NCBI GenBank assembly: GCA_041583495.1
Contig: JBFHFS010000031.1
Span: 1-64,000 of the forward strand
Direction: 5' to 3'
Source: JBFHFS01 sp041583495
GTDB lineage: Bacteria; Bacteroidota; Bacteroidia; Bacteroidales; Marinilabiliaceae
Length of the DNA: 64,000 nt
Under the pieces are notes generated by a model. The model was not told where the DNA came from, did not search any database, and saw nothing but the letters and a program-made list of their open reading frames with translations. Positions 1 to 11,400 of the stretch are shown here, one piece after another (the stretch's first letter is position 1; each line of letters opens with the position of its first letter). A program made the translations under genes and the position numbers.

Positions 1-31
1 CAGGCACAAACTGGGTGGGGCTGGCATCGCT
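1..31 (-). other. 3' part of another RHS fragment running off the left edge
   Basis: The minus strand of the first ~31 bases reads SDASPTQFVP, which matches the RHS core segment DADANPTQFVCYMP of the large RHS gene in this window; the underlying 25-base stretch is about 84% identical by eye. The reading frame upstream of base ~35 does not continue as RHS, so this appears to be the junction of a displaced RHS core fragment that continues outside the window on the left. It fits a series of RHS remnants lying downstream of the main RHS gene on the same strand. Confidence 0.45.
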
Positions 32-221
32 GTTCCTGAACCATAAACGTTTTTATAGTTCCAGGCTTCTTTTTGGCGATTAAGTAAATGTAAGTATTTC
101 AGCAGGAAAACTGAAATACAACATTTTCTAAACCGGGATTCTGATACGTAAAGGGCTTGTTCGTTTTTCAAAATTCGAATAGCTTCTCTTTTTTTTGCTT
201 TAGGTTCTTACCAAACTTTCT

Positions 222-620
222 TCAATTGTTATTTTCAAAATTAATCGTTGCTAAAACAAAGGCCCCTGCGACTATTGTAATTATAAATAGCACTACAAAA
301 ATTCCGTTCCTTACTCGCTTTGTCTTTTCTTCATCATTCCATTTTTCTGCCAACTTCTGATAATTGATTATTTTAAAATATCTGATGTAGTTTAATACAA
401 AAAGCATAACAAAAGCACCAATAATATACTTCTTATCCAAATCAACCTTAGTGGTACCAATAGCCGTCACAAGAAAAGGTGGAATAATAACACCTATTAG
501 ACACTGAAGAAGCGTAACCAGACTTGTAGCATATGCCCCAGGGGTATCGTCTTTCCACTTCGTCTTATAAGAATGATACACTCTATAAAATATATAATCA
601 AACCCTTTTAGTAAATTCAT
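222..620 (-). CDS. Small three-helix membrane protein, candidate RHS-tip immunity protein
   Basis: This 132-residue protein is not a family I recognise. It has a cationic/amphipathic N-terminus (1-30), then three hydrophobic segments at about 33-55, 65-82 and 106-126, separated by a charged loop with many Lys/Glu around residues 86-104. It starts 15 bp downstream of the displaced RHS tip gene on the same strand and is followed by another RHS fragment at the window edge. That order (tip, small gene, next RHS fragment) is the usual arrangement of orphan toxin tip and immunity cassettes, so an immunity role is inferred from position only. The gene is AT-rich compared with the RHS core. It could equally be an unrelated small inner-membrane protein. 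Confidence 0.7.
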   Translation of the reverse strand: MNLLKGFDYIFYRVYHSYKTKWKDDTPGAYATSLVTLLQCLIGVIIPPFLVTAIGTTKVDLDKKYIIGAFVMLFVLNYIRYFKIINYQKLAEKWNDEEKTKRVRNGIFVVLFIITIVAGAFVLATINFENNN

Positions 621-635
621 AATTCCAGTTTTAAG

Positions 636-1676
636 CTATTCTTTCTTTGCGTTTTCTAATTCTTCCAAACGCAACAAAATACTCTTCATTACACCCTCTG
701 TATAATCAGACTTCTGTTTGTAATTATTAATCACTTTAACTTGCTCATCAATTATAATTTGCTGCTCTTTTACCGCTTCAACTAGAATTGGAATAAGTTT
801 AAAGTAATATATCCTTTTAACTCCCGTACTATCCGTTGTTACAAGTTCTGGATATATGGTTTCAACTTCTTGCGCTAATAATCCAATATCCGTTCCTGAA
901 TGGGGAGTAATGGGACTTTCAACCCAATTGTATTTATAGCCACCTATACTCAAAATATTATGCAAAGAACTATCTATAGGCTGTATATTGTATTTATAAG
1001 TGGTGTCACTTATGTGAGACATCCAGCTTGTTCCTCCTGTTATTTGGCCATTAGGCATAATTTGAACTGGAGGTATATATTGAGATGCTGTCGTTAAATT
1101 GAATTTTGTTATTGCATACCCCGAAGATATAGCCCATCCATAACCAGGGTGATATGCTGCTGCACCAAAAATAGCATCTGCAGTATTCCAACCTGTCCAA
1201 CCTTCATTTGCTATATTATTATAAGTTAATGCTAGTCCTAAGGTATTACCAGCTATACCAGCCCATTTAGCACCTGCTTTAAGATTACTAAATTTTGATA
1301 TTTGATTGTTGATTTTTATAGAATTTACATTATGTGTATTTTCTAGAATACTTTGAGAATTCTTCAAACTAGTAATTTGCATGCCATGCATTTTGCCTGC
1401 ACCAGTATTTAGTTGCCCAAAAACAAACAAACCTGTTCCTGCAGCATCCGTCCAATCACTTCCGCCTTGCGATTGGCTTTCATCCGTACCATTCCTAGAG
1501 TCCACATTTCCATTTGTATTACCTGCCTTCTGATCTGCAGTTACTGTTACTTCGTTCAATTGCGTTGATTGAGCTGGCGCATAGGTTCCATCTCCATTAT
1601 TGTAAAAATCTCCGGCCTTAACACCTGTTGCACCATGAGACAAGGTATCCAAACCCAAAGGATCAATAAAATTCAC
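636..1676 (-). CDS. Displaced (orphan) RHS C-terminal tip with S74 intramolecular chaperone/autoprotease domain
   Basis: The 346-residue product begins with NFIDPLGLD, the conserved end of RHS cores, and has no core of its own. Residues 1-45 are nearly identical to the start of the tip of the full RHS protein encoded upstream (~95% DNA identity over ~140 bp). Residues 135-195 are glycine-rich and hydrophobic, as is common in RHS tips. Residues 221-310 match the Peptidase_S74 / endosialidase intramolecular chaperone pattern: SDTTYKYNIQ, then GLLAQEVETIYPELV, then LIPILVEAVKEQ. Ser223 and Lys228 have the Ser-Lys spacing (five residues) of the S74 autocleavage dyad. A coiled-coil tail follows (315-346). 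No ordinary promoter or start context is seen; Met1 lies inside the former RHS core, so it may be silent until recombined onto a full RHS gene. Expression as a free protein is uncertain. Confidence 0.72.
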   Translation of the reverse strand: MNFIDPLGLDTLSHGATGVKAGDFYNNGDGTYAPAQSTQLNEVTVTADQKAGNTNGNVDSRNGTDESQSQGGSDWTDAAGTGLFVFGQLNTGAGKMHGMQITSLKNSQSILENTHNVNSIKINNQISKFSNLKAGAKWAGIAGNTLGLALTYNNIANEGWTGWNTADAIFGAAAYHPGYGWAISSGYAITKFNLTTASQYIPPVQIMPNGQITGGTSWMSHISDTTYKYNIQPIDSSLHNILSIGGYKYNWVESPITPHSGTDIGLLAQEVETIYPELVTTDSTGVKRIYYFKLIPILVEAVKEQQIIIDEQVKVINNYKQKSDYTEGVMKSILLRLEELENAKKE

Positions 1677-1683
1677 CGGATTA
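1543..1683 (-). repeat. RHS core/tip junction repeat, copy 2 (orphan tip)
   Basis: This ~141-bp segment is about 95% identical by eye to bases 2911-3052 in the full RHS gene. It encodes the end of the RHS core (NPVNFIDPLG) and the first ~35 residues of the tip. Similarity stops sharply on both sides, which defines a block through which homologous recombination could swap the tip. Confidence 0.8.
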
Positions 1684-1768
1684 AAATTTGCAAAAAAACT
1701 GTTCGTTGGGGAGTGGAATTCAAAAACCTGAAAGTAACAATTGCCGGGTTATGATCAGCATAAAATCC

Positions 1769-2431
1769 CTATTGTGTAGGGGGCATAACCGTGTATTGAT
1801 GAATTATTCGTCCTTTTTGCATGTCTTTGCTATTTATGTCTTCAATAGCCCAATAAGCAACGACCCTTTTAATTCCTTCATTTTTAAAATTTACCTGATA
1901 TGACGTCTTTTGATTACGAATCGGATAAAAAAATATAGGGTTTGCCTTTAAATCTCGTTCATCTTCATCTTCAACATAATCACCAATCATCACTGTAACT
2001 TCGGTATTTGGAGGATTTACAAACATCATGTCTCTTTTATATTGGATATTAGTGTAGATCGTATCATACACAACAGAATCTTCATATAAAACACCGCTTC
2101 CATCGTAACTTTTCGAGATCCCATTTTTGTCATAATTCCGAAAGTACCTTAATGCTCCTTCATTATATAATTTATAGCTCATCACATTTCCGTTCCTATA
2201 ATAATACGTACATACTTCATTCACCTTACCAAAAATAGCGGTGTTTTTTCTAACCTCCTTATATTTGTTCCCAAACAAATAATATTGAATTTTTAAGCTA
2301 TCCTCCTGCTTCATTTCTGCCCAAATAAAATCTGTGCTTCCGTCATTTAAAGACGATACCTTTTCAATATTACAAGATTGAAAGAATAGAATACTTATGA
2401 GTGCAGTTACAGCTCTGAAAAATAGGTTCAT
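1769..2431 (-). CDS. Lipoprotein coupled to the RHS gene, candidate immunity protein
   Basis: The 220-residue protein has a lipoprotein signal with lipobox FFQSC (Cys20). Residues 70-125 contain short aromatic/Asn-Gly units (YYRNGNVMSYKLYNEG, then YFRNYDKNGISKSYDGSG) resembling the MORN-like repeats of YwqK-type antitoxins. The rest (130-220) is not recognised. Its ATG overlaps the RHS stop codon as TAATG, so translation is coupled to the end of the RHS tip. In RHS/polymorphic toxin systems the gene directly after the toxin tip normally encodes its immunity protein; that role is inferred here from coupling and position. It is AT-rich relative to the RHS core, as expected for an exchangeable tip/immunity cassette. 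Confidence 0.7.
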   Translation of the reverse strand: MNLFFRAVTALISILFFQSCNIEKVSSLNDGSTDFIWAEMKQEDSLKIQYYLFGNKYKEVRKNTAIFGKVNEVCTYYYRNGNVMSYKLYNEGALRYFRNYDKNGISKSYDGSGVLYEDSVVYDTIYTNIQYKRDMMFVNPPNTEVTVMIGDYVEDEDERDLKANPIFFYPIRNQKTSYQVNFKNEGIKRVVAYWAIEDINSKDMQKGRIIHQYTVMPPTQ

Positions 2432-5400
2432 TATTTTATTCTTTTATAATAGTCATAAGAAGTTGGAGGCTTGTACCCGTAGGGAGGTGTTACTCCATCT
2501 CTAATGGGTGTAAATGTGGTGTCTGTATTATTTATTTTCATTATCGTCAGTGCCGGAACCACACGATAATTCCAATTCAATATTATGGTATCTCCATCAT
2601 TCCATTCTTGGGGATTAGAATAAGGTTGCATAAAACCTATAAACCAACCTATCATTTTATATTGTATTGGTGCTGAATAGCTCATATCGATAGGTTGCCC
2701 ATCGACATGGCGAGCTCGTTCTTTTGGCTGCCAATTAGAATTTCCGAAAATAATAAGTCCTCCATTTTGATCATATCCGACCGGATTACCTCCCCGAGCT
2801 AAATAATCAGGAGAAATTCTTGTGTTATCCATCGGGACTACAAAGTTTTCCTGCTCCCTAATCAAACTCTTGTCATCCCTTGGATTTTGATTATTTTGTA
2901 CTTGAGGATTAACTGTTACTTCGTTCAATTGCGTTGATTGAGCTGGCGTATAGGTTCCATCACCATTATTATAAACATCTCCGGCTTTAACACCTGTTGC
3001 GCCATGGGACAAGGTATCCAAACCCAAAGGATCAATAAAATTCACCGGATTATTATAGCAATAAGCAACCGGGTTATAATTGGGATGTTGTTCCGCCAAC
3101 GGGTCCACCCCATAAAACCTGCACTCCTTCGCATCATAATACCTGGCCCCATAATAATACAACCCAGTCTCTTGATCTTGCTCCTTACCATTGAATTTGT
3201 AGGGCATGCTGGGACGTGTGGTGTGCTCATCTACGAAGGCCTCGCCAAAGGGCATGTAACACACGAACTGGGTCGGGTTGGCATCGGCATCGGTAACATA
3301 CGAGGTGCTGCCCAGGTGGTCGGAGTGGTAAAAGTAAATATCGTCCTCGCGTTGGGGGAGGGACTGGTTGAAGCCGTAGCCGGGGGCCACCGCCTCGGGA
3401 TTGACGGCCGGACCGTATTGCACCGGGGGGCCGGGCACGTCGCCGGGCTGGTTTTTTACGGGTGGCTGTGGCCAGTTGTCGGGAATGTCGTAGTTGCCCA
3501 GGGTGGTGCTGGTTAAGGCCTGGCCGGTGGCCTCCGGCTCGCCCCATACCCCTTTGGCGGTTGGTGGACCCGGCGGGATGCCCAGCCCGGAGTAGTAATC
3601 GTTGCGCGCACTCTCGATTAAGGTCATGCGTTCGGCATAATCCTTTTGTCCGGCGGTGACATTGGTGCTGCCGGTAATGTAGAGGTTGTTAAAATCGCCC
3701 ACGCCGATTTTGCTGCCCACACGCTGGGTCCCGCTGTAGTAGTGCTTGGTGAAGCGATCTTTGCTCACCACCATGTAGGGACTTACATACAAGGTGTAGT
3801 TGTCGGCATCGTGATACAGAATACCTTGCGGGTTGGCATTGATAAACACACCCGTTGAGCCGCCATGGCTCTTGATGACCCGCTCGCCACTGTGGTTATA
3901 GGTGTACCGACTGGTATACCCATCGTCGGAGAGCATGGTGAGGCGATTCTCCTCGTCCCAGAGCATTTGGCGATACGAGTTGCTTACGGTATCCTCGCGC
4001 AGGGTGGGGTTGCCATTTTCGTCGTAGGAGTATTTGTTGTCGCCAATCATACTTGCGGCATTGGGTTTGGTGCCGTTGTAAAGATAGTGATAGGTATGCG
4101 ACGATGCAACGGTGCTGCCATTAACGGTTTGATTTTTTTCGAGGGGATTGCCCATCTTATCGTACTGCATGGCCAGGGTATAGTCGGCCTCCTTACTGTT
4201 GCCGGTGGCCGTGATGAGCCGGTTCAGGTCATCATACCCGTAGGTGTGCGCGTAGGTGCCGCCTATCTCGCCCTGGGGGGCAGCCGTGTTGGTGATCCCC
4301 AGGATATTATCCACCGCATCGTAGCGGTAGGTGTTGTTCATGATTTCTGCCCCCTGTGCCGTGAGGGTCATGTTTTGCAGACGTTGACGGATGGGATCGT
4401 AGATGTAAGTTGTCTCGGTGCCATTGCCCGCCTTGCGGTACACCATCTGCCCGAACTTATCGTATCCCTGATGGGTGATTATCGGATAGCTCTCGCCCTC
4501 CTTTTCTGCACTAATACTTTGCAGAGTGCCTGCCGCATTGTATTGATAGGTCACCACTTCGTTGTCGGGATAGGTCATGCTTTTTACGCGGTTCCAGCTG
4601 TCGTACTCTGCTGCCCACACGTAGGTGCGTATGTCGGTGAGACTGAGCATAATGGTCTTCACTGTTTTGGTGACCTCACCCATCTTGCCGTAGTAATAAG
4701 CTTCGCCACCACTGCCATCTTCCACCAATGTGAGGCGCCCGGCACGGTTGTAGTCGGCGCCCGGCTCGCCGTAGGTGTAGGACACCCGGTTGTAAATATT
4801 TTTAGGATAGAGAATCTCCTGAAGCCGCTCAAAGGAATACTCATAGGTTATATAACCGCCCTCCTGGATGTTTTTGCGCAGGTTGGGCGTTTGTTTGGTA
4901 CGCAGATTATTGGCCTGGTCGTAGGTGAAGGTGGTGAGGCCGGCATCGGGTTGATTCACCGACAGCTTACGGCCCAGCTTATCGTAGGTATAGGTGGTCT
5001 TGTGCATGTTGGGATGCGTCACCTCCAGCAACTCCCCGATGGGGTTGTAGCGGTAACTCACCACCACCTCTTCATCCTTAAGGCGCTGCAGGGTGGTGCG
5101 GGTGCGTTCCCGGCCATCGGTGTAGGTGGTTGAGGAGCGTCCCAGGGCATCGGTGAGGGTGGTGGCCAGCATGGTTTGGCCGTCGTGTGGCAACATCTCA
5201 AAGGCGGTGGTTGTGGTGGCCCCATCGGGAAGGGTCACCTTAATGGCGCGGTCCTGTACATCGTAATCGGTTTGGGTGGGCGCCACATCATCGGTGGTTG
5301 TGCTGTATTGTGTGGCATTGCTCAGGGGTTCCTGGGTGGGCAGATAAGCTTTTACAGCACGGCCAAAGGCATCGTACTGCACACGTCCCGAGACGGTCAT

Positions 5401-8400
5401 CACCGTTTGGTCGGCGCTGCCATCGTACACTACGCTGGTTTTCTTCACCTGCACCGGTCGCATGAGGGCATCCACAAAGTTATAGGTGTCGATGCTTCCG
5501 CCTGTTTGAGCATCATAATGCGAGGTGCGGGCATAGGGCACGGCCGCATCGGTTACATACTCAAAGGCAATGGTGTAGGGGGCGTTGGTGTCCAGCTCGT
5601 AGGGGGCGGTCACCGAGGTCATGCGCCCCTGGTTGTCGTAGGTATATCGCATGGGATGACCATTCAGGTCGATGGTTTCCAGGGGAACTGCCCATTTGTA
5701 ATCGTAGCGGGTAGAGGAGGCGTAACCAAAGGCATCGGTCACCGAGGTGACCAGGGTGTGTAATACCTCGTCGTAGGTATAAGCATAATACATGCGCTCG
5801 CCTTTATAGTTCTCGGGACGTGTGAGACGGGTGAGGTTCCCGTAGGCATCGTAAGTCAAGTCGTAGTTGGCCACATAACCGGTGTTGAATTGCCGAATTT
5901 GGGTAATGTTGCCCATGGCATCCACGTCGGTTTCGCGTTTGCGCACTTCTCCTTCGGCTGTTGTCACCCTTATGCTTTGCGGGATGTTTAAGATCCGCTT
6001 GTCGGTGATGGTGTGGTAAGCGATCTCGCTCACAATATCTTCGCCACCTACTGAACTGGTGTATTGCGTAATGTTTCCGTAGGCATCGTACTCGTAACTC
6101 TCGGAAGTACGCATCACTTCGCTGCTTCCCGGTTCGCGGGTTTCAACCACAGTTTGCGTCAGAGCCGGAAAGATGGACTGTGCATCGTGCGGCTGAGTCA
6201 CCAACGTATAATTATTAACGGTGGATTTTAGGGCAAAGGCATCGGCATCTTCCAGTACCTCGCTTTTAAGATTGTTTTTTGTGGTGAAGGAACGGTTGTC
6301 GTACGATTGAATGACGGTGCGATAGGGCTTGTCCTCGTTTTCGGTGTCAATCTGGGTGGTTTTTACTTGGCCGAAACCAAAGAAATCGCGTTCGTAGCGG
6401 TCGTAATAACCATCTTCGTAATCGAAAAGAGTGAGCATTCGGGTAGCTCCGTTTTCGGGCATGTTGGTTTTCACCTCTACACTGGCCATCACGGTCTTAT
6501 TCTGCGGCAAGTCGTAGGTATTGCCCACATCTTTGTAATCAACGGTCATGGTGGCACCATAAGGTCGGTGAACAGTCTTCAGCAGGTTGGTGTGTCCCAT
6601 CTTATTTAAGCGTACGGTCAGTTTACTGTTTTCGTCCGACTCTACCAAGTCGGGAAAGCCATCGCCATTGACATCCATTATCTGTTGAAGGGTGCGGCTA
6701 ACGCCTTTTGTTTGTGATCCTATCACGCTGGGGGTGATGGTTAGTATAATCTTAAAAGGCAATGGAATGGCAATTGGATAGGCTAAATCTCCATTTGTAC
6801 ACATGGATGTTGACTTGCTTTTTGTCATGAAACCATCCTTCCACGAGACGAATGATGAGAATCCCAATCCGGTATTATAGGCTACCTCACCTTCTTTAAT
6901 TAAGTCGGGCAATCCATCCCCATTGATATCGGTAATTCGAAAATCATTTTCGGTGGTGTTGGAAGAAAAACTTATTCCCCCGCTAATTTTCACAAACCCT
7001 GTAATTGGAATACTTACACCACCCCCTCCGCCAAAAGTATTTGAGGTATTTTCGTTTATGGCAGAATGTCCAAATGTGTATTCATTGGTAAACCCATAGC
7101 CTGTATTAAAGAGCACCGTTCCGTCATTAAATGCCATATCCTGCAATCCATCCCCATTCATATCTATCCATTCCTTCTCGGTAAAATCCTTGTTTTGGGA
7201 ATAATTGCCACTAATACTTGGGTTAAAACTGGTTTCCTGGCAGCCAAAGGCCGCATTTTTTGATTCGGAAGTAGAGCCATCGTCTTTTTTTTCTTTAGCC
7301 CATACTTTTGCCCCGTTGCCCAAGCCAAGTGCATATGCCTTTCCTTGTGTGGAAGGCACCCCAAAGGAATGAACCGGAACCAATGAACTCAAGGCACCTG
7401 AACTGGCCGTATATTGAGTTTTTACGTTATCTCCGCTCTCACTTACCCAGTCGGGGTAACGGTCGCCGTTTAAATCGATAGCCGACATAACATATTGGCT
7501 TTCAATATCGCTGTTGCTGTAAGATGCTACAAAACCATGAGCCGAAATGGTTTGAGTAACAGATCGCGACTTTTGAACAGGGGCAGCCAATCCCTTGCCA
7601 TCGGTGGGAAAATCGATGCTGTCGACGACAATTTCAGGGGCTCCAATTCTTGAAGCCGATTGGAGTTGATGGCTTATATAAGCATACTCCGACACGCTTT
7701 GATACCGCTCTTTTGCGGGCATAAAGGACATGAGGTACAACGATTCTCCATCACCAAAGTGACTTGAAATAAAGGCGGTGTCATTGGCGGTATTATTATT
7801 CAAATCCTCATATTTCGCTTCGTCATATTTTAACTCATCCGTATCGATTACCTCTTTTAATCGGCCATCCCAGGCAAACTGTCCCCATCCGCGATAAAAA
7901 TTCCCTAAGTCGGCACGATTAAATTTGCTGTAAACCAAGGCGGGAAGCGTATCGCACTCCACCAGATTGCTTTCGGTGTAGATATAAGTGATCGTTTTGG
8001 AACTATCTGAAGGATCGGGATATACATCACTAATCGTCGCAACTTTTTCGCGTAGTAATCTCAGCCCGGCACTGCTTACCGAATTTATTTCCAGGGATGA
8101 AAAAAAAGTAGCCAACACATTGCTTCCCTCATAAACGCTGTCAATTAACAAAGTGTCACCAATAAGATCTTTCCCATCGATAAAATCTTCATGTTTTACG
8201 AAAATTCCAATGCTGTCGCGTAATGAGAGTTGAATATGGGTATAGGTCGAATCTTCATCTTCAAATTCGCTGATTTTTAAAAATGGGATAGCCCTAATGG
8301 CCGATGCGAAAGAAAAAGTGGTATCCGAACTGATACGTGTATTGGGATCAGGCAGATTCGATAAGTCGGATAATGCCACAGAACCAATTGTGGGGTTTGC

Positions 8401-11400
8401 TTTCACATCCTCATCTTCATCAACAACGCTTTGGGTATCAATTCTATGTTTCTTAACGGAGTAAACCGGCTTATTGTACATGGCAAGGATCTCGGGAGCA
8501 GCATAATATTCCTCTCCCGTCGAGGAACATATCGCTTTAGGTTTCCAGACTATTTTTGTCCAATCAATTTGAGTGGTCGATTCAATGGTAAAATAGAGTT
8601 GAACGGTATCATTGGGGGCAATATTCAGGGAGAGTGAGTTCGTATTATTAATTTCTTGTTGATTGGCCTCTAATTTTTGTCGGTATATCTCAGTGACAGT
8701 ATCCTCCAGGTTGCTGAATTGTTGAATCACCAGATCCACATCATCACTTGTTGGTTGCTTGTTATAGGGCAAGCTGAGATTCACCTCCCCGCTGGTGGCT
8801 AAAGTAATGAGGGGTTGGCCACAGAACACCACATCGGTTTCGGCATCATACCGGTATCGGTCTATGCCATTCTCATCAAGCGTATCGACCTCTGATAAGA
8901 TGTTGTTATAGTTTATTTCAGGGCTCCACTTCACTTCATCCAACGCGCCGCTGTAGCGGGATTGTAATCTGAAGAGAAGCATTTCTCCGGCTTGTATGGC
9001 CAAATTTGGAACTTGGGGGATAAGGGTTTTTCCAACGCTCATAATTGAATCTTTCCATAACAACCCATCCTGGTGTTGGATCGAAGCAATAATGCCGTCG
9101 GGGGTGCCTGGATAACCCTGCCATTCTAAAGCGGTGGCCGTTAACGCCACATTTCCGGTAACAGTCACTGTGCCGGAATAGGGAGCCCTCCATACACGCA
9201 CCACATCGAGTAAGGGTTGTTCCTCTTCCATTTCCTTTCTCTCAGCCTCATAATCAGGCATAAAGCCATCGTCAATACCCGAAAGATCGGTCCCTGAAAT
9301 AGGGTTCGGGGTAGGGGTGCTGGAAGGCGTAAAATGAGGATGACCATCCGGAGCTATGTAATTAAAATATACGGTGCCATTATTGGCTATGTCCACCAAG
9401 CCATCTCCATTAAAGTCTGATAAATAAACCTTTATGACATCTGTTGATTTCGCTTTATCAATGCTCATTCCACCTCCTAAATCAAAATATTTTGATTTAA
9501 AAACGTTTACCCCTACGCCGGTATTGATGTTTCGGGAGGATACTTTCGATTCGCTGTACGAAAACTGATTCATCCCGCTAATTTTTATTTTTTCTCCAAA
9601 TTTTTCTCCCGTGGTCTGATTGTTAGAGATGTTAGGGCGGTAGTACAAGTAAAATCCTTGAATAAACACTTTATCGGGCAATCCGTCTCCATTGATGTCA
9701 ACTAATGAAACCATCCCTTTATTTTCGTTTTTAGAATAAACAAGTACCACACCCGCGTTAACCGTCAGTTTCGACGATCCCCATCCAACCCCCACCATTA
9801 CGCCTCCACCCGCGCTGCTTCCATTTGAATACCCCCCGCAAATGGCTGACAAATCACTGGTGTAACCTGTTTTGCCGCTAAAGTAGTCCGTCAATTTATC
9901 ATTCCCGGCATCCCATTCCTGCGCTTCCCCATACAAACCATCTTCCACATCGTTGTAGTAGTCGAAGGTGTGGGTGTTAAAATCGTTGCCTTCACCGTCC
10001 TTCTCTGTTACTCCGGCCAGCAAGGTCTTGCCAAAAGCGCCTTCCCGGTAGTTCAGTTGATAACTGCGCAGGAGCTCCTCTTTAAAATAGACCTTTACTT
10101 CGTTTAGCTGCTGATTGTTGTACTGCAAAAAGCCCAGCCGTCCATTGGAGGTTTTGTCCTTGCGGGTAACACTGGCGTCGGGATGCCTGTTTAACTCCAC
10201 GCGGTATACCCCTGTGTCATCGCCTCTCCCTGTATAATTAACGAGGGTAGGGTAGAGCATGCCGCCGGCCATCTCGTAGGTGTATCGCACAAAATCACCA
10301 TATACATTGCGCGTTTCCACCAGGGCCCACTGAACGATATCCTGGTTCGTATTGCGCACCACAGCATTTTCATTCAACGCATCGTCCACCCCGCCAAAGA
10401 AATGGGTGGTGCCACTCTTGTCGGTCACCTGCCACCAATAGTTCTTCGGACTATCGCCATGTCTGATGATTCGTGAGAAGCTGCCCTCCACGCGCGGGTA
10501 AAACTGCTTCTCGGCCGTGCGGGATACATCGGGTGTACGATGTGCCTGGGCTGTTAACTGCTGGCCCATCACCAGATAACTCTCCGATTCTACTTCTGTA
10601 TCAAACAAGGGCACGCCCCAGCGGGTCTCGATGTCGATGGTGGGGATGAAGAGCGACCAGCCATAGCCCACCCATCCTTCCCGGCCTTCACTGCTGTACT
10701 GCAGCCCCAGAGAGGGTTGCATGCCTTTTCGCCCCGGCGGGATGTTAAAGGGATAACTCAACGAAGCGGCTCCGCTTTGTGTGGCGGAGGGGGGAGCCAT
10801 GGCCATGATGCCGGTGGCCGGGTTGGCTGCCTTGATGTCGGTGATGCTGTTGGGCGCATAGCCTTGCGTCTCGGGCGATTCGGGCACCTTGATGATCCCG
10901 TTGATCATATCGGTGAAATGGGTGGTGTAGGCCAATGCCAGCTCATCGCTCTCGCAAACCGTATCGGTGGGTAGCGCTGTCCATTGTTTGCGGGCCTCAT
11001 CATAATAATAGGTGTGGATGTCCTTGGTGGTATATCCGGGGGGAATGAGGGTGGTGTCGAAAGGGATAACCACCTTGGCCGCCAGCTTTTTAAAGTGCTC
11101 GCCATGTGGCAAAAACCGAAACCCCGCCGCGCTGTCGGTCACGTTGACCAGCCCCTTGGGCAGCATGGGCAGTTCACTCATCTTTAACAAGGTTACGGAA
11201 AGCGTTTTGTCTCGTTCCAGGCTGCCCTTAGGCACATACAGTCTGGCACGCATCACTTTTAGTGTGTCATCGCGTTGTGGGGTAAAACGCTTAATTACAG
11301 GTTTATTGACTGTTTTGGGGAGTGCCTCTCTTATCTTGTTCGCGGTCGCTGCTTTAATCTGATTGGCGCTGTTGGCAATGGGATCGTGCCGGATAGAATC

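Noticed and set aside
3865..5133. 422-codon open frame on the plus strand
   Set aside because: It lies antisense inside the RHS repeats; its Val/Gly/His-rich composition is the shadow of the RHS codons and shows no fold or signal.
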